Notes under the pieces: model-generated
Databases searched by the model: none
What the model was told of the DNA's origin: nothing
The model's input: only the letters and a program-made list of their open reading frames with translations
Shown here: positions 45,431-55,364 of the stretch, one piece after another
Position numbering within the stretch: position 1 is the first letter of the stretch
How the letters are laid out: each line of letters begins with the position of its first letter
Translations under genes and position numbers: made by a program
Assembly: GCF_016429215.1 (NCBI RefSeq)
Contig: NZ_JAELUH010000021.1
Span: 1 to 64,000 of the forward strand
DNA length: 64,000 bases
Reading direction: 5' to 3'
DNA from: Herbaspirillum sp. ASV7
GTDB taxonomy: Bacteria; Pseudomonadota; Gammaproteobacteria; Burkholderiales; Burkholderiaceae_D

Positions 45431-45958
45431 ATGCAAGCACAGGCAAGCGCTCCCAAGAGCAGCCTCATGATCAAGCTGGCCGCCGTCGTGGTGGTGGCCG
45501 CCGTGGCCGCCTTCACCTACTTCAAGGTCAATGCCGGCAATGCCGCACCCGACGTCACCTTCACCAAGCTCGATGGCCAGCGCGTGGCGCTCAAGGACCT
45601 GCGCGGCAAGGTGGTGATGGTCAATTTCTGGGCTACCAGCTGTACCACCTGCGTCGGTGAAATGCCGCAGATGATCGAGACCTACAACAAGTTCAAGGAC
45701 CGTGGCCTGGACTTCGTGGCCGTGGCCATGAGCTATGACCCGCCCAACTACGTGCTGAACTACACCGAGACCCGCAAGCTGCCCTTCCAGGTCGCCCTCG
45801 ACCCGCAGGACAAGCTGGCCCAGGCCTTCGGCGACGTCAAGCTGACCCCGACCACCTTCGTCATCGGCAAGGATGGCAACATCATCAAGCGCTATGTCGG
45901 CGAGCCACAGTTCGCCGAATTGCACCAATTGCTGGAAAAGGCCCTGGCAGCGGCCTGA
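45431..45958 (+). CDS. TlpA/ResA-like membrane-anchored thioredoxin
   Basis: 175-residue protein with one N-terminal membrane helix (about 13-32) and a periplasmic thioredoxin fold. The active site is CTTC in VNFWATSCTTCVGEMP, and the cis-Pro loop is LTPTTFVIGKDG. Probably a thiol-disulfide reductase for cytochrome c maturation or envelope redox balance, or a peroxidase of the AhpC/TSA type. Stands alone between terminators. Start behind CGGAGTTTCCC. Confidence 0.87.
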   Translation: MQAQASAPKSSLMIKLAAVVVVAAVAAFTYFKVNAGNAAPDVTFTKLDGQRVALKDLRGKVVMVNFWATSCTTCVGEMPQMIETYNKFKDRGLDFVAVAMSYDPPNYVLNYTETRKLPFQVALDPQDKLAQAFGDVKLTPTTFVIGKDGNIIKRYVGEPQFAELHQLLEKALAAA

Positions 45959-45990
45959 GCCGGGTCCAGAGAGCTTTCCTGTCTGACATC

Positions 45991-46015
45991 AAAAGCCGGC
46001 GCCATGCCGGCTTTT
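45991..46015 (+). terminator. Terminator after TlpA-like gene
   Basis: 10-bp stem AAAAGCCGGC with GCCGGCTTTT, 5-base loop, continuing into six Ts. Confidence 0.85.
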
Positions 46016-46159
46016 TTGCTTCTGGCGCCCACGATCGCCGACTTTCCTGTTTGCCAACTGCGAGGAACATCCCTCGTCTACTGGCGGTCGAACTGTTTCA
46101 ACTTGATGTGACGACAAGTTCACCGGCTCCGCGCCGGGAACAGATAACAGGAGGCTGCA

Positions 46160-46657
46160 ATGAGACTACGGACCATTTTCCTGATCGTGCTGCTGGCGCT
46201 GGTCGCGATCTTTGCGACGGTGAACTGGACGGCCTTCACGGCACCGACCACGCTGACGCTGATCTACACCGATTTCCAGGCTCCTCTGGGCATGGTCATG
46301 CTGGGCGTGGTGGTGGCGCTGACGGCCTTCTTCCTGCTCTACATCCTGGCCTTGCAGACCAGCGTGATGCTGGAAAGCCGACGCCTGAACAGGCAGCTCG
46401 ACGCCCAGCGTGACCTGGCCGACCAGGCCGAACAATCCCGCTTCAACGACTTGCGCGCCTATCTCAAGACGGAACTGGAGCAGTTGCAACGCCGGCAGGT
46501 CGAGCAGCAAACCCTGCTGGCGCAGCGCCTGGACAGCCTGCAGCGCGATCTCCATCTGCGCGTGGAGCAGACCGAGAATGCCGTGGCCGCCCAGGTGGGA
46601 GAACTCGATGACCGCCTGCAGCGGCAAGGCGGGCGCAGCGTGATCGAACCGCTTTAA
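46160..46657 (+). CDS. LapA-domain inner-membrane protein
   Basis: 165-residue protein with two transmembrane helices (about 5-25 and 42-66) of the lipopolysaccharide assembly protein A (LapA/YciS) domain type. An extended C-terminal coiled coil follows (about 75-155, rich in Gln, Leu, Arg heptads). E. coli LapA is about 100 residues, so the coiled coil is an extension. Role in LPS regulation is inferred only. Preceded by AACAGGAGGC. Confidence 0.72.
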   Translation: MRLRTIFLIVLLALVAIFATVNWTAFTAPTTLTLIYTDFQAPLGMVMLGVVVALTAFFLLYILALQTSVMLESRRLNRQLDAQRDLADQAEQSRFNDLRAYLKTELEQLQRRQVEQQTLLAQRLDSLQRDLHLRVEQTENAVAAQVGELDDRLQRQGGRSVIEPL

Positions 46658-46677
46658 GGCTAAATACGCGTCCACAA

Positions 46678-46709
46678 AAAAGGCTGCATCCGTGAAGATG
46701 CAGCCTTTT
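46678..46709. terminator. Bidirectional terminator between LapA-like gene and pyrE
   Basis: 13-bp stem AAAAGGCTGCATC with GATGCAGCCTTTT and 6-base loop, between convergent genes. Confidence 0.88.
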
Positions 46710-46735
46710 AGCTGATGTTGACGACAGTCAGAACA

Positions 46736-47395
46736 TCAAACCCCGTAACGCGTGCGATACGCCGCCACCGCATCCTTGTGCTGTGTCAGGCGGGCGTCTC
46801 CGCCGTTGGAGATGTACTCGAACAGGTCGTTGAGGTTGCCGATGGAGATGACCGGCATGTCGTATTCGCGCGCCACTTCCTGCACCGCCGACAGTTCGGA
46901 GAGTGCGCCATCCTTGCCCGAGCGCTCCATGCGGTCCAGTGCGATCAGCACCGCGCAGGGCGTGGCGCCGGCAGCGCGGATCATGTCCACCGATTCGCGC
47001 ACCGAGGTACCGGCCGAGATCACGTCGTCGATGATGACGACCTTGCCCTGCAGCTTGGCGCCGACGATGGTGCCGCCTTCGCCGTGGTCCTTGGCTTCCT
47101 TGCGATTGAAGGCGAAGGGCACGTTGCGGCCCATGCCGGCCAGCGCCACGGCAGTGGCCGAGGCCAGCGTGATGCCCTTGTAGGCGGGGCCGAACAGCAT
47201 GTCGTATTCGATGCCCGAATCCTGCAGCGTCTGGGCATAGAAGCGGGCCACCTGGGCCAGCGTCGCGCCTTCGTTGAACAAACCGGCGTTGAAGAAGTAA
47301 GGCGAGGTACGACCTGCCTTGGTGATGAATTCGCCAAAGCGCAGCACGCCGGCCGATACTGCGAATTCAATGAATTCCTGTCTCAAGTTGCTCAC
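46736..47395 (-). CDS. pyrE: Orotate phosphoribosyltransferase
   Basis: 219-residue enzyme of pyrimidine synthesis converting orotate and PRPP to [22 protein letters not shown] at the start, [11 protein letters not shown], and the PRPP loop [13 protein letters not shown] are diagnostic. GTG start chosen (SNLRQEF follows) with GGGAAA upstream; the frame is open a further 99 codons without family similarity. Divergent from xth. Confidence 0.95.
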   Translation of the reverse strand: MSNLRQEFIEFAVSAGVLRFGEFITKAGRTSPYFFNAGLFNEGATLAQVARFYAQTLQDSGIEYDMLFGPAYKGITLASATAVALAGMGRNVPFAFNRKEAKDHGEGGTIVGAKLQGKVVIIDDVISAGTSVRESVDMIRAAGATPCAVLIALDRMERSGKDGALSELSAVQEVAREYDMPVISIGNLNDLFEYISNGGDARLTQHKDAVAAYRTRYGV

Positions 47396-47561
47396 AATGC
47401 ATTTCCCGGGAAGAGTCAAAACGGAAGGCGCGGGCGGCAAGCGCTTGCCCGCGGGCAAGGTGCAAGCGGCGGCGACGCCTTCATCTGGCCGACATTTTAA
47501 ATGATTCGTCCTATCGGTTATGCTACCGGCCTTATCCAGCAGCAAGCAAACAGGACCGCAC

Positions 47562-48338
47562 ATGCCAAAAATCGTCTCCGCCAACCTCAACGGGATCCGC
47601 TCGGCCGCCAAGAAAGGCTTCTTCGACTGGCTGCAGAAGGAAGCGCCGGATTTCGTCTGCGTGCAGGAACTGAAGGCCCAGGCCGCCGACATGACCGAGG
47701 ATTTCCTGGCCCCGGCCGGCTACGTGGGTCATTTCCACTATGCCCAGAAGAAGGGCTATTCGGGCGTGGGCGTCTATAGCCGCCGCCAGCCCGACTCGGT
47801 GCGCATCGGCTTCGGCAATACCGAATTCGACGACGAAGGCCGCTACGTCGAATGCGACTATGGCGACCTGACCGTGATCTCGCTCTACGCGCCCTCGGGC
47901 TCCTCCAGCGACGAGCGCCAGCAGGCCAAGTTCCGCTTCATGGAAGTGTTTCTGCCGCACCTGATGGAACTGGAAAAGAGTGGCCGCGAAGTCGTCATCT
48001 GCGGTGACTGGAACATCGCCCACAAGGAAATCGACCTGAAGAACTGGAAGAGCAACCAGAAGAACTCCGGCTTCCTGCCCGAGGAACGTGCATGGATGAC
48101 GCAGATCTTCGACCAGCTGGGCCTGGTGGACGTGTACCGCCGCCTGCACCCGGAGACCACCGGCGAAGCCTATACCTGGTGGAGCAATCGCGGCCAGGCC
48201 TGGGCCAACAACGTGGGGTGGCGCATCGACTACCATGTGGCGACCCCAGGCATCGCTGCCAAGGCGGTCAGCGCGGCGATCTACAAGGAGGAGCGCTTCT
48301 CTGACCACGCGCCGCTGACGGTGGTCTACGGCGACTGA
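47562..48338 (+). CDS. xth: Exodeoxyribonuclease III / AP endonuclease
   Basis: 258-residue Mg-dependent DNA repair nuclease. Motifs: [22 protein letters not shown] (catalytic Glu), [27 protein letters not shown] and the terminal FSDHAPL with the catalytic Asp-His pair. Divergent from pyrE; a REP-like element lies just downstream, before the convergent topB. Confidence 0.95.
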   Translation: MPKIVSANLNGIRSAAKKGFFDWLQKEAPDFVCVQELKAQAADMTEDFLAPAGYVGHFHYAQKKGYSGVGVYSRRQPDSVRIGFGNTEFDDEGRYVECDYGDLTVISLYAPSGSSSDERQQAKFRFMEVFLPHLMELEKSGREVVICGDWNIAHKEIDLKNWKSNQKNSGFLPEERAWMTQIFDQLGLVDVYRRLHPETTGEAYTWWSNRGQAWANNVGWRIDYHVATPGIAAKAVSAAIYKEERFSDHAPLTVVYGD

Positions 48339-48364
48339 ACACGCGCCAGCCATTCCGCCTCCTC

Positions 48365-48467
48365 CCGTTCGGACTGAGTAGCGGCGCAGCCGCGTATCGA
48401 AGACGCAGCGGGCATTGCGACGGCGAGTCTTCGATACGGCCCTGACAGGCCTACTCAGTCCGAACGG
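48365..48467. repeat. REP-like paired hairpin element, copy 4
   Basis: Outer arms CCGTTCGGACTGAGTAG (48365-48381) and exact complement (48451-48467), inner blocks GTATCGAAG and CTTCGATAC. Internal hairpins CGGC-GCA-GCCG and GGCC-TGAC-AGGCC-like. Between convergent xth and topB. Confidence 0.87.
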
Positions 48468-48498
48468 GCGATAGGTAGCGAACCATCCGTCAAAACAC

Positions 48499-48530
48499 AA
48501 AGCCCCCGCACTTCACAGTGCGAGGGCTTT
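48499..48530. terminator. Terminator downstream of topB
   Basis: Stem AAAGCCC-C-CGCACT with AGTGCG-A-GGGCTTT (one internal mismatch), loop TCAC, A-run on one side and T-run on the other; it ends the minus-strand topB transcript. Confidence 0.8.
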
Positions 48531-48553
48531 TTGACGTCTGCCGACTGCAAAAA

Positions 48554-51232
48554 TCAGGCGTCCGGCGCCGCCGCCTTCTTCGGGGTAGCCTTGCGCAGTG
48601 CCGGCTTCTTGGCCGCTGCTGGCTTGGCTGCCGCCTTGGTCTTGGTGGCCGTGGTCTTGGCCGCCGTCTTCTTGGCGGCTGGCTTGGTGACCGCTTCATC
48701 AGCACCATCACCGGCCTCGGCTGCCGCCGCCTTGCCCTTGGCCGGCACCTTGGCCTTGCGTTCCTCGAACTCGAAGCTGATCTTGCCATCCTTGCCGCGC
48801 ACCAGGAAGGCCTTGAACGGCCGGCGGGTACGCTGCGAGATGAAGCCCGGCAGCAGGTCGGTCTTGCCGTCATTCAAGAGCTTGGCCATCTGCTCGGGCA
48901 GGATCTCCTGTTGCAGGATGATGCGGCTGCTGCGGAAGTCGCAGGCCTTGGGCTTGGCCACGGTCTTTTCGCAGACATAGGCCAGGCCCATCTCGTAGAC
49001 GCCGCTACCGCACTTGGGGCAGGCGCCCAGCGGGGTCTGCTCGCTGAAGTCCACCGGCTCGCCACCCTCGCCGTCGGCCTGATCCTGGCCGAAGTCGAAT
49101 TCCAGCTTGAAGTTCTTGATCTCTTCGTCGCGCGAAATCTTCAGGATGGCCGCGAACGGACGACCCATCTTGGAACGGAATCCCTGCAGCGGGCCGATGG
49201 TGCGGTTCTGCAGCAGTTCTTCCACTTCGGCGATCTCGAACTGACGACCGCCGGGTACCTTGCTCATCGAGAATTCGCACTTGGTGCAGGCGAAGCGACG
49301 ATAGTTTTCCTTCACCACGCCACCGCAATTGGGGCAGGGCGTCTGCAGGGTCGCATAGTCGCCGGGGATGGTGTCGTTGTCGTATTCCTTGGCGCGCTTG
49401 ACGATGATCTGGGTCATCTGCGCGATCTCGCGCATGAACTCGTCGCGGCTGATCTTGCCGCGTTCCATCTGGGCCAGCTTGTGTTCCCACTCGCCGGTCA
49501 GTTCCGGTTCGGTCAGTTCGTCCACACCCAGGCCGTGCAGCAACGTCATCAGCTGGAAGGCCTTGGCGGTGGGCATCATCTCGCGGCCTTCGCGCAGCAG
49601 ATACTTTTCGTTCAGCAAGCCTTCGATGATGGCCGCGCGCGTGGCTGGCGTACCCAGGCCCTTGCCGGCCATGGCCTCGCGCAATTCATCCGAATCCACC
49701 AGCTTGCCGGCGCCTTCCATGGCCGACAGCAGCGTGGCTTCGGTGTAGCGGGCCGGCGGCTTGGTGACCAGGCCGTTGGCCGTCACCTTGTCGGTCTTGA
49801 CCTTCTCGCCCGGAGCCACGGCCACCAGGTTGCCGCCGCCTTCCTTGTCCTTGTCGTCTTCCTCGACCTGCTTGCCGTAGATGGCCAGCCAGCCGGGGTT
49901 GATCATGACCTTGCCTTCGCTCTTGAACTGATGACCCGACACTTCGGTGAAGCGGGTGGTCACCTGGAACTCGGCCGGCGGGAAGAACACCGCCATGAAG
50001 CGGCGCGTCACCAGGTCGTAGAGCTTCTGTTCCGGTTCCGACAGGTTCTTGGGCACCTGGGTGGTCGGGATGATGGCGAAGTGGTCGCTGATCTTGGTGT
50101 TGTCGAAGATGCGCTTGTTGGGCTTGACCCAGCCTTGCTTGAGGATCTGCTTGGAGAACTGGTGGTAGTTGTTGTTCTCCGCCAGCGCCTCCATGGTGTC
50201 CTTGACCGTGTTGATGTAGTCCTCGGGCAGGTGGCGCGAATCGGTACGCGGGTAGGTCAGCACCTTGTGCTTTTCATAGAGCGCCTGGGCCAGGCCCAGG
50301 GTGTTCTTGGCCGAGAAGCCGAAGCGCGAGTTGGCTTCGCGCTGCAGGCTGGTCAGGTCGAACAGGCCCGGCGACATCTGCGTGGTCGGCTTGGATTCCT
50401 CGGTGACATTGCCCGGCTTGTCGCGGCAGGCGGCCACGATGGAGTCCGCTGCTGCCTTGCTCCACAGGCGCTCGGGGCGCTTCTCGGGATCGGCCTCGTC
50501 CTTCTTGTGGCCCTTGTCGAGCCAACGGCCCTTGTAGATGCCGGCGGCGCAGACGAACTCGGCGTGCACTTCCCAGTAATCGCGGGGGACGAACTTCTTG
50601 ATCTTCTCTTCGCGCTCGACCACGATGGACAGCGTCGGCGTCTGCACGCGCCCCACGGTGGTGAGGTAGAAGCCACCTTCCTTGGAGTTGAAGGCGGTCA
50701 TGGCACGGGTGCCGTTGATGCCGATCAGCCAGTCGGCCTCGCTGCGGCAGCGGGCGGCATTGGCCAGGGGCATCATCTCGTCGTCGTCACGCAGGTGGGC
50801 AAAGCCCTCGCGGATGGCGCCCGGCGTCATCGACTGCAGCCACAGGCGCTTCACCGGCTGCTTGGCCTTGGTGTACTGGGCGATGAGGCGGAAGATCAGT
50901 TCTCCTTCGCGGCCCGCGTCACATGCGTTGATGAGGGTGGTCACATCCTTGCGCTTGATCAGCTTGGAGAGCACCTTCAGGCGCGACTCGGTCTTGGCGA
51001 TCGGATTGAGGGCAAAGTGCGGGGGGATCATCGGCAGGTGGGTGAAGCTCCACTTGCCGCGCTTGACGTCGTATTCCTCAGGGACTGCAATTTCCAGCAG
51101 GTGACCGACGGCCGATGACAGGATGTACTCGTCGGATTCGAAATACTCATCGTGCTTGGTGAAGCCGCCGAGCGTCTTCGCGATGTCATTCGCGACAGAG
51201 GGCTTCTCGGCAATGATGAGGGTCTTGCTCAT
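48554..51232 (-). CDS. topB: DNA topoisomerase III (type IA)
   Basis: 892-residue type IA topoisomerase. Order: Toprim domain (KTLIIAEKPSVANDIAK; NACDAGREGE with acidic residues), catalytic core with active Tyr in LTYPRTDSRHLPEDY, then C-terminal zinc-finger and repeat modules (CPNCGG...CTKC; CPKCGS). The last 65 residues are a Lys/Ala/Pro/Thr-rich histone H1-like tail (KKTAAKTTATKTKAAAK) likely to bind DNA non-specifically. Start at MSKTLII; an upstream in-frame extension lacks similarity. Last gene of dprA-smg-topB. Confidence 0.94.
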   Translation of the reverse strand: MSKTLIIAEKPSVANDIAKTLGGFTKHDEYFESDEYILSSAVGHLLEIAVPEEYDVKRGKWSFTHLPMIPPHFALNPIAKTESRLKVLSKLIKRKDVTTLINACDAGREGELIFRLIAQYTKAKQPVKRLWLQSMTPGAIREGFAHLRDDDEMMPLANAARCRSEADWLIGINGTRAMTAFNSKEGGFYLTTVGRVQTPTLSIVVEREEKIKKFVPRDYWEVHAEFVCAAGIYKGRWLDKGHKKDEADPEKRPERLWSKAAADSIVAACRDKPGNVTEESKPTTQMSPGLFDLTSLQREANSRFGFSAKNTLGLAQALYEKHKVLTYPRTDSRHLPEDYINTVKDTMEALAENNNYHQFSKQILKQGWVKPNKRIFDNTKISDHFAIIPTTQVPKNLSEPEQKLYDLVTRRFMAVFFPPAEFQVTTRFTEVSGHQFKSEGKVMINPGWLAIYGKQVEEDDKDKEGGGNLVAVAPGEKVKTDKVTANGLVTKPPARYTEATLLSAMEGAGKLVDSDELREAMAGKGLGTPATRAAIIEGLLNEKYLLREGREMMPTAKAFQLMTLLHGLGVDELTEPELTGEWEHKLAQMERGKISRDEFMREIAQMTQIIVKRAKEYDNDTIPGDYATLQTPCPNCGGVVKENYRRFACTKCEFSMSKVPGGRQFEIAEVEELLQNRTIGPLQGFRSKMGRPFAAILKISRDEEIKNFKLEFDFGQDQADGEGGEPVDFSEQTPLGACPKCGSGVYEMGLAYVCEKTVAKPKACDFRSSRIILQQEILPEQMAKLLNDGKTDLLPGFISQRTRRPFKAFLVRGKDGKISFEFEERKAKVPAKGKAAAAEAGDGADEAVTKPAAKKTAAKTTATKTKAAAKPAAAKKPALRKATPKKAAAPDA

Positions 51233-51577
51233 AAGTAGTGGTCTCGAGTGTGAGAGGTCGATTGCTGGCACGTTGCGGGACAGCGTCCATGCCCATCTGG
51301 GGCCGGGATGTCCCGAAACAACACCATGTCGCCACAGGCCGGCGGCAGCAACTGCCTGCCGGTGTTTCATTGCCTGTGGACAACGGAATTTTTATATAGT
51401 AGCCAATATCGGGCCAATGCGGGGGAATGATAAGCGTGATGCAAATGAAACGGCAAGCACAAGGGCTTGCCGTTTCAGTGTTTCTGCCGCGTGAGCGATG
51501 AATTCGTGTGGATCGGACGTTCCCCGGCCACAGCCAGGCCCCTCAACCTGGCGGGAAGAGACCAACGCCCGGATACC
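51233..51577. other. topB-smg intergenic region
   Basis: 345 bases with no credible gene. An AT-rich patch around 51389-51412 includes TATATA elements that could be the topB promoter on the minus strand. A stem-loop near 51446-51477 follows smg. A GCCGGCGGCA/TGCCTGCCGG inverted pair lies near 51338-51361. Confidence 0.4.
51446..51477 (-). terminator. Stem-loop downstream of smg
   Basis: 13-bp perfect stem TGAAACGGCAAGC with GCTTGCCGTTTCA and 6-base loop. On the minus strand it is followed by TTTGCAT, a weak U-tract, about 100 bases after the smg stop. Confidence 0.55.
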
Positions 51578-52054
51578 TCAGTGCAACAGGCGCGGTTCGG
51601 CGTCTTCGTCGTCGAGGAACAGTTCCTCGAACATCAGGCCATCCGGTTCCTTGCCCTGGCTCCACAAGACCATCAGGACGATGACCTTGAGCTTTTCCAG
51701 GCCCACAGGCGCTTCACCGGCCGCCAGCGCACGCTCGACGACGATCTCGCGCTGGATGGGGTCAAGCATCTTGGCCGACTCCAGGAACTGGATGAAGCCC
51801 ATGGCTTCCACACCCAGCACCTCACTCTCCTGGCGCGCGTAGATACGGGTACCGAAGGAGAAGGCGGTCTGGCGGGGGTAGTTATCGGCGAATTCGTGAT
51901 TGGCGACTTCCAGATCCGTCAGCCATCCGAGTGCCTGGGAGATTTCATCTTCTTCGAAACCGATCGCCGACAATTTCTTGACCAGGGCCTCCGGCTCGGG
52001 GCAGGCATCGGGGCGATAGTAGGTTTCGTACAGGTAAACGAGGACATCAAACAT
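51578..52054 (-). CDS. smg: Smg family protein (DUF494)
   Basis: 158-residue conserved proteobacterial protein starting [13 protein letters not shown] and rich in acidic residues; ends in an [16 protein letters not shown] tail. Function unknown in the family, but it is constantly found between dprA and topA/topB, as here. 87 bases after dprA. Confidence 0.9.
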   Translation of the reverse strand: MFDVLVYLYETYYRPDACPEPEALVKKLSAIGFEEDEISQALGWLTDLEVANHEFADNYPRQTAFSFGTRIYARQESEVLGVEAMGFIQFLESAKMLDPIQREIVVERALAAGEAPVGLEKLKVIVLMVLWSQGKEPDGLMFEELFLDDEDAEPRLLH

Positions 52055-52141
52055 GGGCGTACTCTATCGCGAAGGTTATCAATGTACAAGTCAGCCAAGG
52101 CCAGTATGGCAGGATTTGCCGGGCCGCGGGAATTAATTTCT

Positions 52142-53278
52142 TCACGCCAGCCGCCGATATTGCGCACCCGGCAACAGCTCGATACGGCCTGCCAGTTCCA
52201 GCGTGAGCAATAAGCCTGCCAGGGCAGCCACATCCAGTGCGCAGCGGGTGGCCAGGGTATCGGCATCGATGGGATCATGGCCCATTGCCTGCAGCACAAG
52301 AGAACTTGCCGGATCAACATCGTCGACGGCAACCGCCCTGCTTGCCACCGCGACAGCTTGCGTGCCGGCAAACTCGTCCAGGATGTCCTGCGTGGTCTCG
52401 ACCAGCTTGGCGCCCTGTCGGATCAACTGGTGACAGCCCTTGGCCAGCGGCGCATGGATGGATCCGGGAATGGCGAACACGTCGCGCCCCTGCTCGGCGG
52501 CCATGCGGGCAGTGATCAGCGAGCCCGACCGCGCCGCCGCCTCCACCACCAGCACCGCCCGCGAGAGCCCCGAGATCAGCCGATTGCGACGTGGGAAATT
52601 GGGCGCCAAGGGCGGTGTGCCCAGCGCATACTCGCTGACGATACAACCCTGTTCGGCGATGCGTTGTGCCAGGGCGCGATGGCGCGGCGGATAGTCGATA
52701 TCGATGCCGGTACCGATCACGGCCACGGTCGAGCCGATGCCGCGCAAGCCGCCTTCATGGGCGGCCGCGTCGATGCCCAGTGCCAGGCCGGAGACGATGG
52801 TCAGCCCGGTGCGGCTGAGCTCCTCCGAAAAGCGTGCCGCATGTGCCAGCCCCTGCGCAGTGGCGTTGCGGCTGCCGACCACGGCCAGCGCCTGGTTGTG
52901 CAACAAGGCTGGATTGCCGCGCAGATACAGCAAGGGCGGCGGGTCGGGAATCTGCAGCAGGGCCGCCGGATAGTCGGCGTCGGCCAGCGTCAGGATGACA
53001 TGGCCGGGCAGTTGCAGCCAGGCCAGCGTGGCCGCCAGGCGCGCCTGCTGACGTGGTGCGAGCGGCTTGAGCACAGCCGCCGCGATGGCCGGGCCCACCA
53101 CGGCAGCCAGCTCATGGTGGCTGGCTCGCCAGATCCGCCCTGGCAAACCGAACACCGCCAGCAGGCGGCGCACGCTGGCTGGCCCCACGCCCTCGGCCAG
53201 GGACAGGCGCAACCAGGCGGTGGGGCTGCCTGGATCGTCATCAACATCATCGCATTCGGTGTGCAGGTGGTCATCCAT
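52142..53278 (-). CDS. dprA: DNA processing protein DprA
   Basis: 378-residue Rossmann-fold protein that loads RecA on incoming single-stranded DNA during transformation. N-terminal helical domain ([19 protein letters not shown]), core motifs [48 protein letters not shown], and a C-terminal winged helix (about 310-378). Divergent from def by 272 bases. Confidence 0.94.
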   Translation of the reverse strand: MDDHLHTECDDVDDDPGSPTAWLRLSLAEGVGPASVRRLLAVFGLPGRIWRASHHELAAVVGPAIAAAVLKPLAPRQQARLAATLAWLQLPGHVILTLADADYPAALLQIPDPPPLLYLRGNPALLHNQALAVVGSRNATAQGLAHAARFSEELSRTGLTIVSGLALGIDAAAHEGGLRGIGSTVAVIGTGIDIDYPPRHRALAQRIAEQGCIVSEYALGTPPLAPNFPRRNRLISGLSRAVLVVEAAARSGSLITARMAAEQGRDVFAIPGSIHAPLAKGCHQLIRQGAKLVETTQDILDEFAGTQAVAVASRAVAVDDVDPASSLVLQAMGHDPIDADTLATRCALDVAALAGLLLTLELAGRIELLPGAQYRRLA

Positions 53279-53550
53279 GTTCTCGTACAGCGCTCACCGG
53301 CTGTCGGCGCGGCTTTCGGGGAGACGCGAGCAGCGCTGTGATACACTTTTTCAACTTGATCGGGAAAACAGGCAATGGTCACGCGACATACCCGGCGACC
53401 AGGACGCTGATTCTGCCCCGGTCGCGCTTGAAGCACCGCAACCTGGCCGCATTTAACAGGCAATCCCGAAACGAATTTCCCGGCAGCTCGACAAATGACG
53501 AGCGCCGAACCACCCTGCTCCACCGAACACGATTTCCGAGAATTCCACGT

Positions 53551-54069
53551 ATGGCCCAGCTCAACATCCTCCGCTACCCCGATCCACGCCTGCACAAGGT
53601 CGCCCAGCCCGTGACCGTCTTCGACGCGCGCATCAAGCAACTGGTCGCCGACATGGCCGAGACCATGTACGCCGCGCCCGGCGTCGGCCTGGCCGCGACC
53701 CAGGTGGATGTGCATGAGCAGGTGGTGGTGATCGACGTGTCGGATGAAGGCAAGAACCTGCAGGTCTTCATCAACCCCGAGATCCTCTGGGCCAGCGATG
53801 AAAAGCGTGTCTACGACGAAGGCTGCCTGTCGGTGCCCGGCATCTACGACGGTGTAGAACGCCCGGCCCGCGTGAAGGTGCGCGCCTTCGACGCCGATGG
53901 CAAGGCCTTCGAGATTGAGGCCGACGAGCTGCTGGCAGTCTGCATCCAGCACGAGATGGACCACCTCAAGGGCAAGGTCTTCGTCGAATACCTGTCGCCG
54001 TTGAAGCGCAACCGCATCAAGACCAAGTTGCAGAAGGAAGAGCGCGAGCTGAAGAAGAAGGCTGGCTGA
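53551..54069 (+). CDS. def: Peptide deformylase
   Basis: 172-residue iron/zinc hydrolase that removes N-formyl groups from nascent proteins. All three motifs are present: [17 protein letters not shown] and QHEMDHLKG. Start at [11 protein letters not shown]; the frame extends upstream without similarity. The usual downstream partner fmt is not here: four short tandem repeats, a terminator and a Fic gene follow instead. Confidence 0.95.
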   Translation: MAQLNILRYPDPRLHKVAQPVTVFDARIKQLVADMAETMYAAPGVGLAATQVDVHEQVVVIDVSDEGKNLQVFINPEILWASDEKRVYDEGCLSVPGIYDGVERPARVKVRAFDADGKAFEIEADELLAVCIQHEMDHLKGKVFVEYLSPLKRNRIKTKLQKEERELKKKAG

Positions 54070-54070
54070 G

Positions 54071-54120
54071 CCTGAATCACAAGCCTGAATCACAAGCCTG
54101 ATTCACAAGCCTGATTCACA
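54071..54120. repeat. Four 13-bp tandem repeats after def
   Basis: CCTGAATCACAAG occurs twice, then CCTGATTCACAAG, then a partial CCTGATTCACA, directly following the def stop. An A-to-T change splits the array into two pairs. Slippage-prone; function unknown. Confidence 0.8.
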
Positions 54121-54137
54121 TTCCTCCCACGCATGCG

Positions 54138-54175
54138 AAAACGCCGGCCCGGGTTCCCCCCGGGCCGGCGTTTTT
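54138..54175 (+). terminator. Strong terminator after def
   Basis: 16-bp perfect stem AAAACGCCGGCCCGGG with its complement, 5-base loop, and T5. Lies between convergent def and fic genes and can act on both. Confidence 0.9.
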
Positions 54176-54185
54176 GCGTGTTGTC

Positions 54186-55364
54186 CTAGCTGATCTCTAC
54201 CCTGGTATTGGCCTCCGGATACAGCTCCGGCAACAGGAAGTGCAACGAATCCAGTGGCAGGCCGAAGCTGACAGCTCCCCGCGGGGTTTCACTGGTGACC
54301 AGCTTCACGGCCAGCAATCGCGATAACAGCGCTCTCCCTGTTCGCTCTCCCAGCCCCGTCAATTGAATGAACTCTCCGCGTGTGACCGGTCCGGCGGCAA
54401 ACAGGTGATGCAAGGGCAAGATGGCTTCGGCGCGGATATCCTTGTCGGTAGCGGCCCTGAAGGTGACCAATGCTTCGATTCTCTGCCTCATGCCATCCAG
54501 ATCCAGCATGCGGCTCATGAATGCGACCTGGTCGGCACATACACCGAGGAAGAATTCCACCCATTCCGTCAGCCCCGCCGAACTCAGGTTACCCCGACCA
54601 TCGAGATCACCCCGACGAGGCGCATCGGCATTGATCAATTTCGCGTAGTACTCCTGCTGGGCACGCGCCAGGCCACAGCTGGCGGACCATAACCCGGCCG
54701 AGAGCGGCCATAGGGCACAGTGCGTCTGCAGCCTCGTGGCACGGCCATTGCCGTCAACGAAGGGGTGTACCCAGGCCACCCGGTGGTGCAGGCAGGCGAT
54801 GGCGATCAACTCCCTTTCCCATCCTTTTTCACGGCCATACACTTCGTCCAGTCGCGCCAGAAACACAGGCACCGATTCCGGCGTAGGCGGGACGTGATGC
54901 CCGACATGGACGAGTGTTGTCCGAATCTGCCCCGGCTCTACCACCTGCGCATCCTTGGTACGCCGGTCGTCGATGGACAAGCGGGAATACAGCGCACGAT
55001 GCGCTTGAACAAGAAACGCCGAGGACAGGGCCGAGCGACCATGTTCGATGTCTTGCTCCAGCTCGCGCTCGGCATCGATATGGGCCAGGGCAATCCGCTG
55101 AAGTCGCGCGATATCCGGGTTGTCGGAAAAATCGCGATGAAGTGCGCGCTCGATATTGGCGGGATGCGTACCCTGGCCCTCGATGCGATTGCTGTAGTAG
55201 GAGTTGATCGAGCGGACCAGCTCCCTGACGACACGGCGGGCCGACGAATGGCCCGTCGACGCCAGCGCAAGCGAGGACTTCACGACACCACTGGCCAGCG
55301 CCTGAAGCTGCTCGATTTTTCGTTCGGGCAACAAAGGCGAAAATTGGTGTGGTGAATGGTACAT
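54186..55364 (-). CDS. Fic-domain protein adenylyltransferase (class II)
   Basis: 392-residue Fic protein, predicted to transfer AMP to a target protein. The catalytic motif HPFVDGNGRATR begins at His 200; an inhibitory-helix motif SNRIEG (Ser 58, Glu 62) lies N-terminal, defining class II autoinhibited Fic proteins. A C-terminal winged-helix-like segment (about 330-385; RGEFIQLTGLGERTGRALL) suggests DNA binding or autoregulation. ATG at 55364 chosen over an upstream TTG. No antitoxin gene adjoins it. AT-rich upstream DNA and interruption of the common def-fmt order suggest acquisition. Confidence 0.87.
   Translation of the reverse strand: MYHSPHQFSPLLPERKIEQLQALASGVVKSSLALASTGHSSARRVVRELVRSINSYYSNRIEGQGTHPANIERALHRDFSDNPDIARLQRIALAHIDAERELEQDIEHGRSALSSAFLVQAHRALYSRLSIDDRRTKDAQVVEPGQIRTTLVHVGHHVPPTPESVPVFLARLDEVYGREKGWERELIAIACLHHRVAWVHPFVDGNGRATRLQTHCALWPLSAGLWSASCGLARAQQEYYAKLINADAPRRGDLDGRGNLSSAGLTEWVEFFLGVCADQVAFMSRMLDLDGMRQRIEALVTFRAATDKDIRAEAILPLHHLFAAGPVTRGEFIQLTGLGERTGRALLSRLLAVKLVTSETPRGAVSFGLPLDSLHFLLPELYPEANTRVEIS

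Noticed and set aside
48518-51118. An 866-codon plus-strand open frame opposite topB
   Set aside because: Antisense shadow of topB; composition is low complexity and no domain is recognisable.
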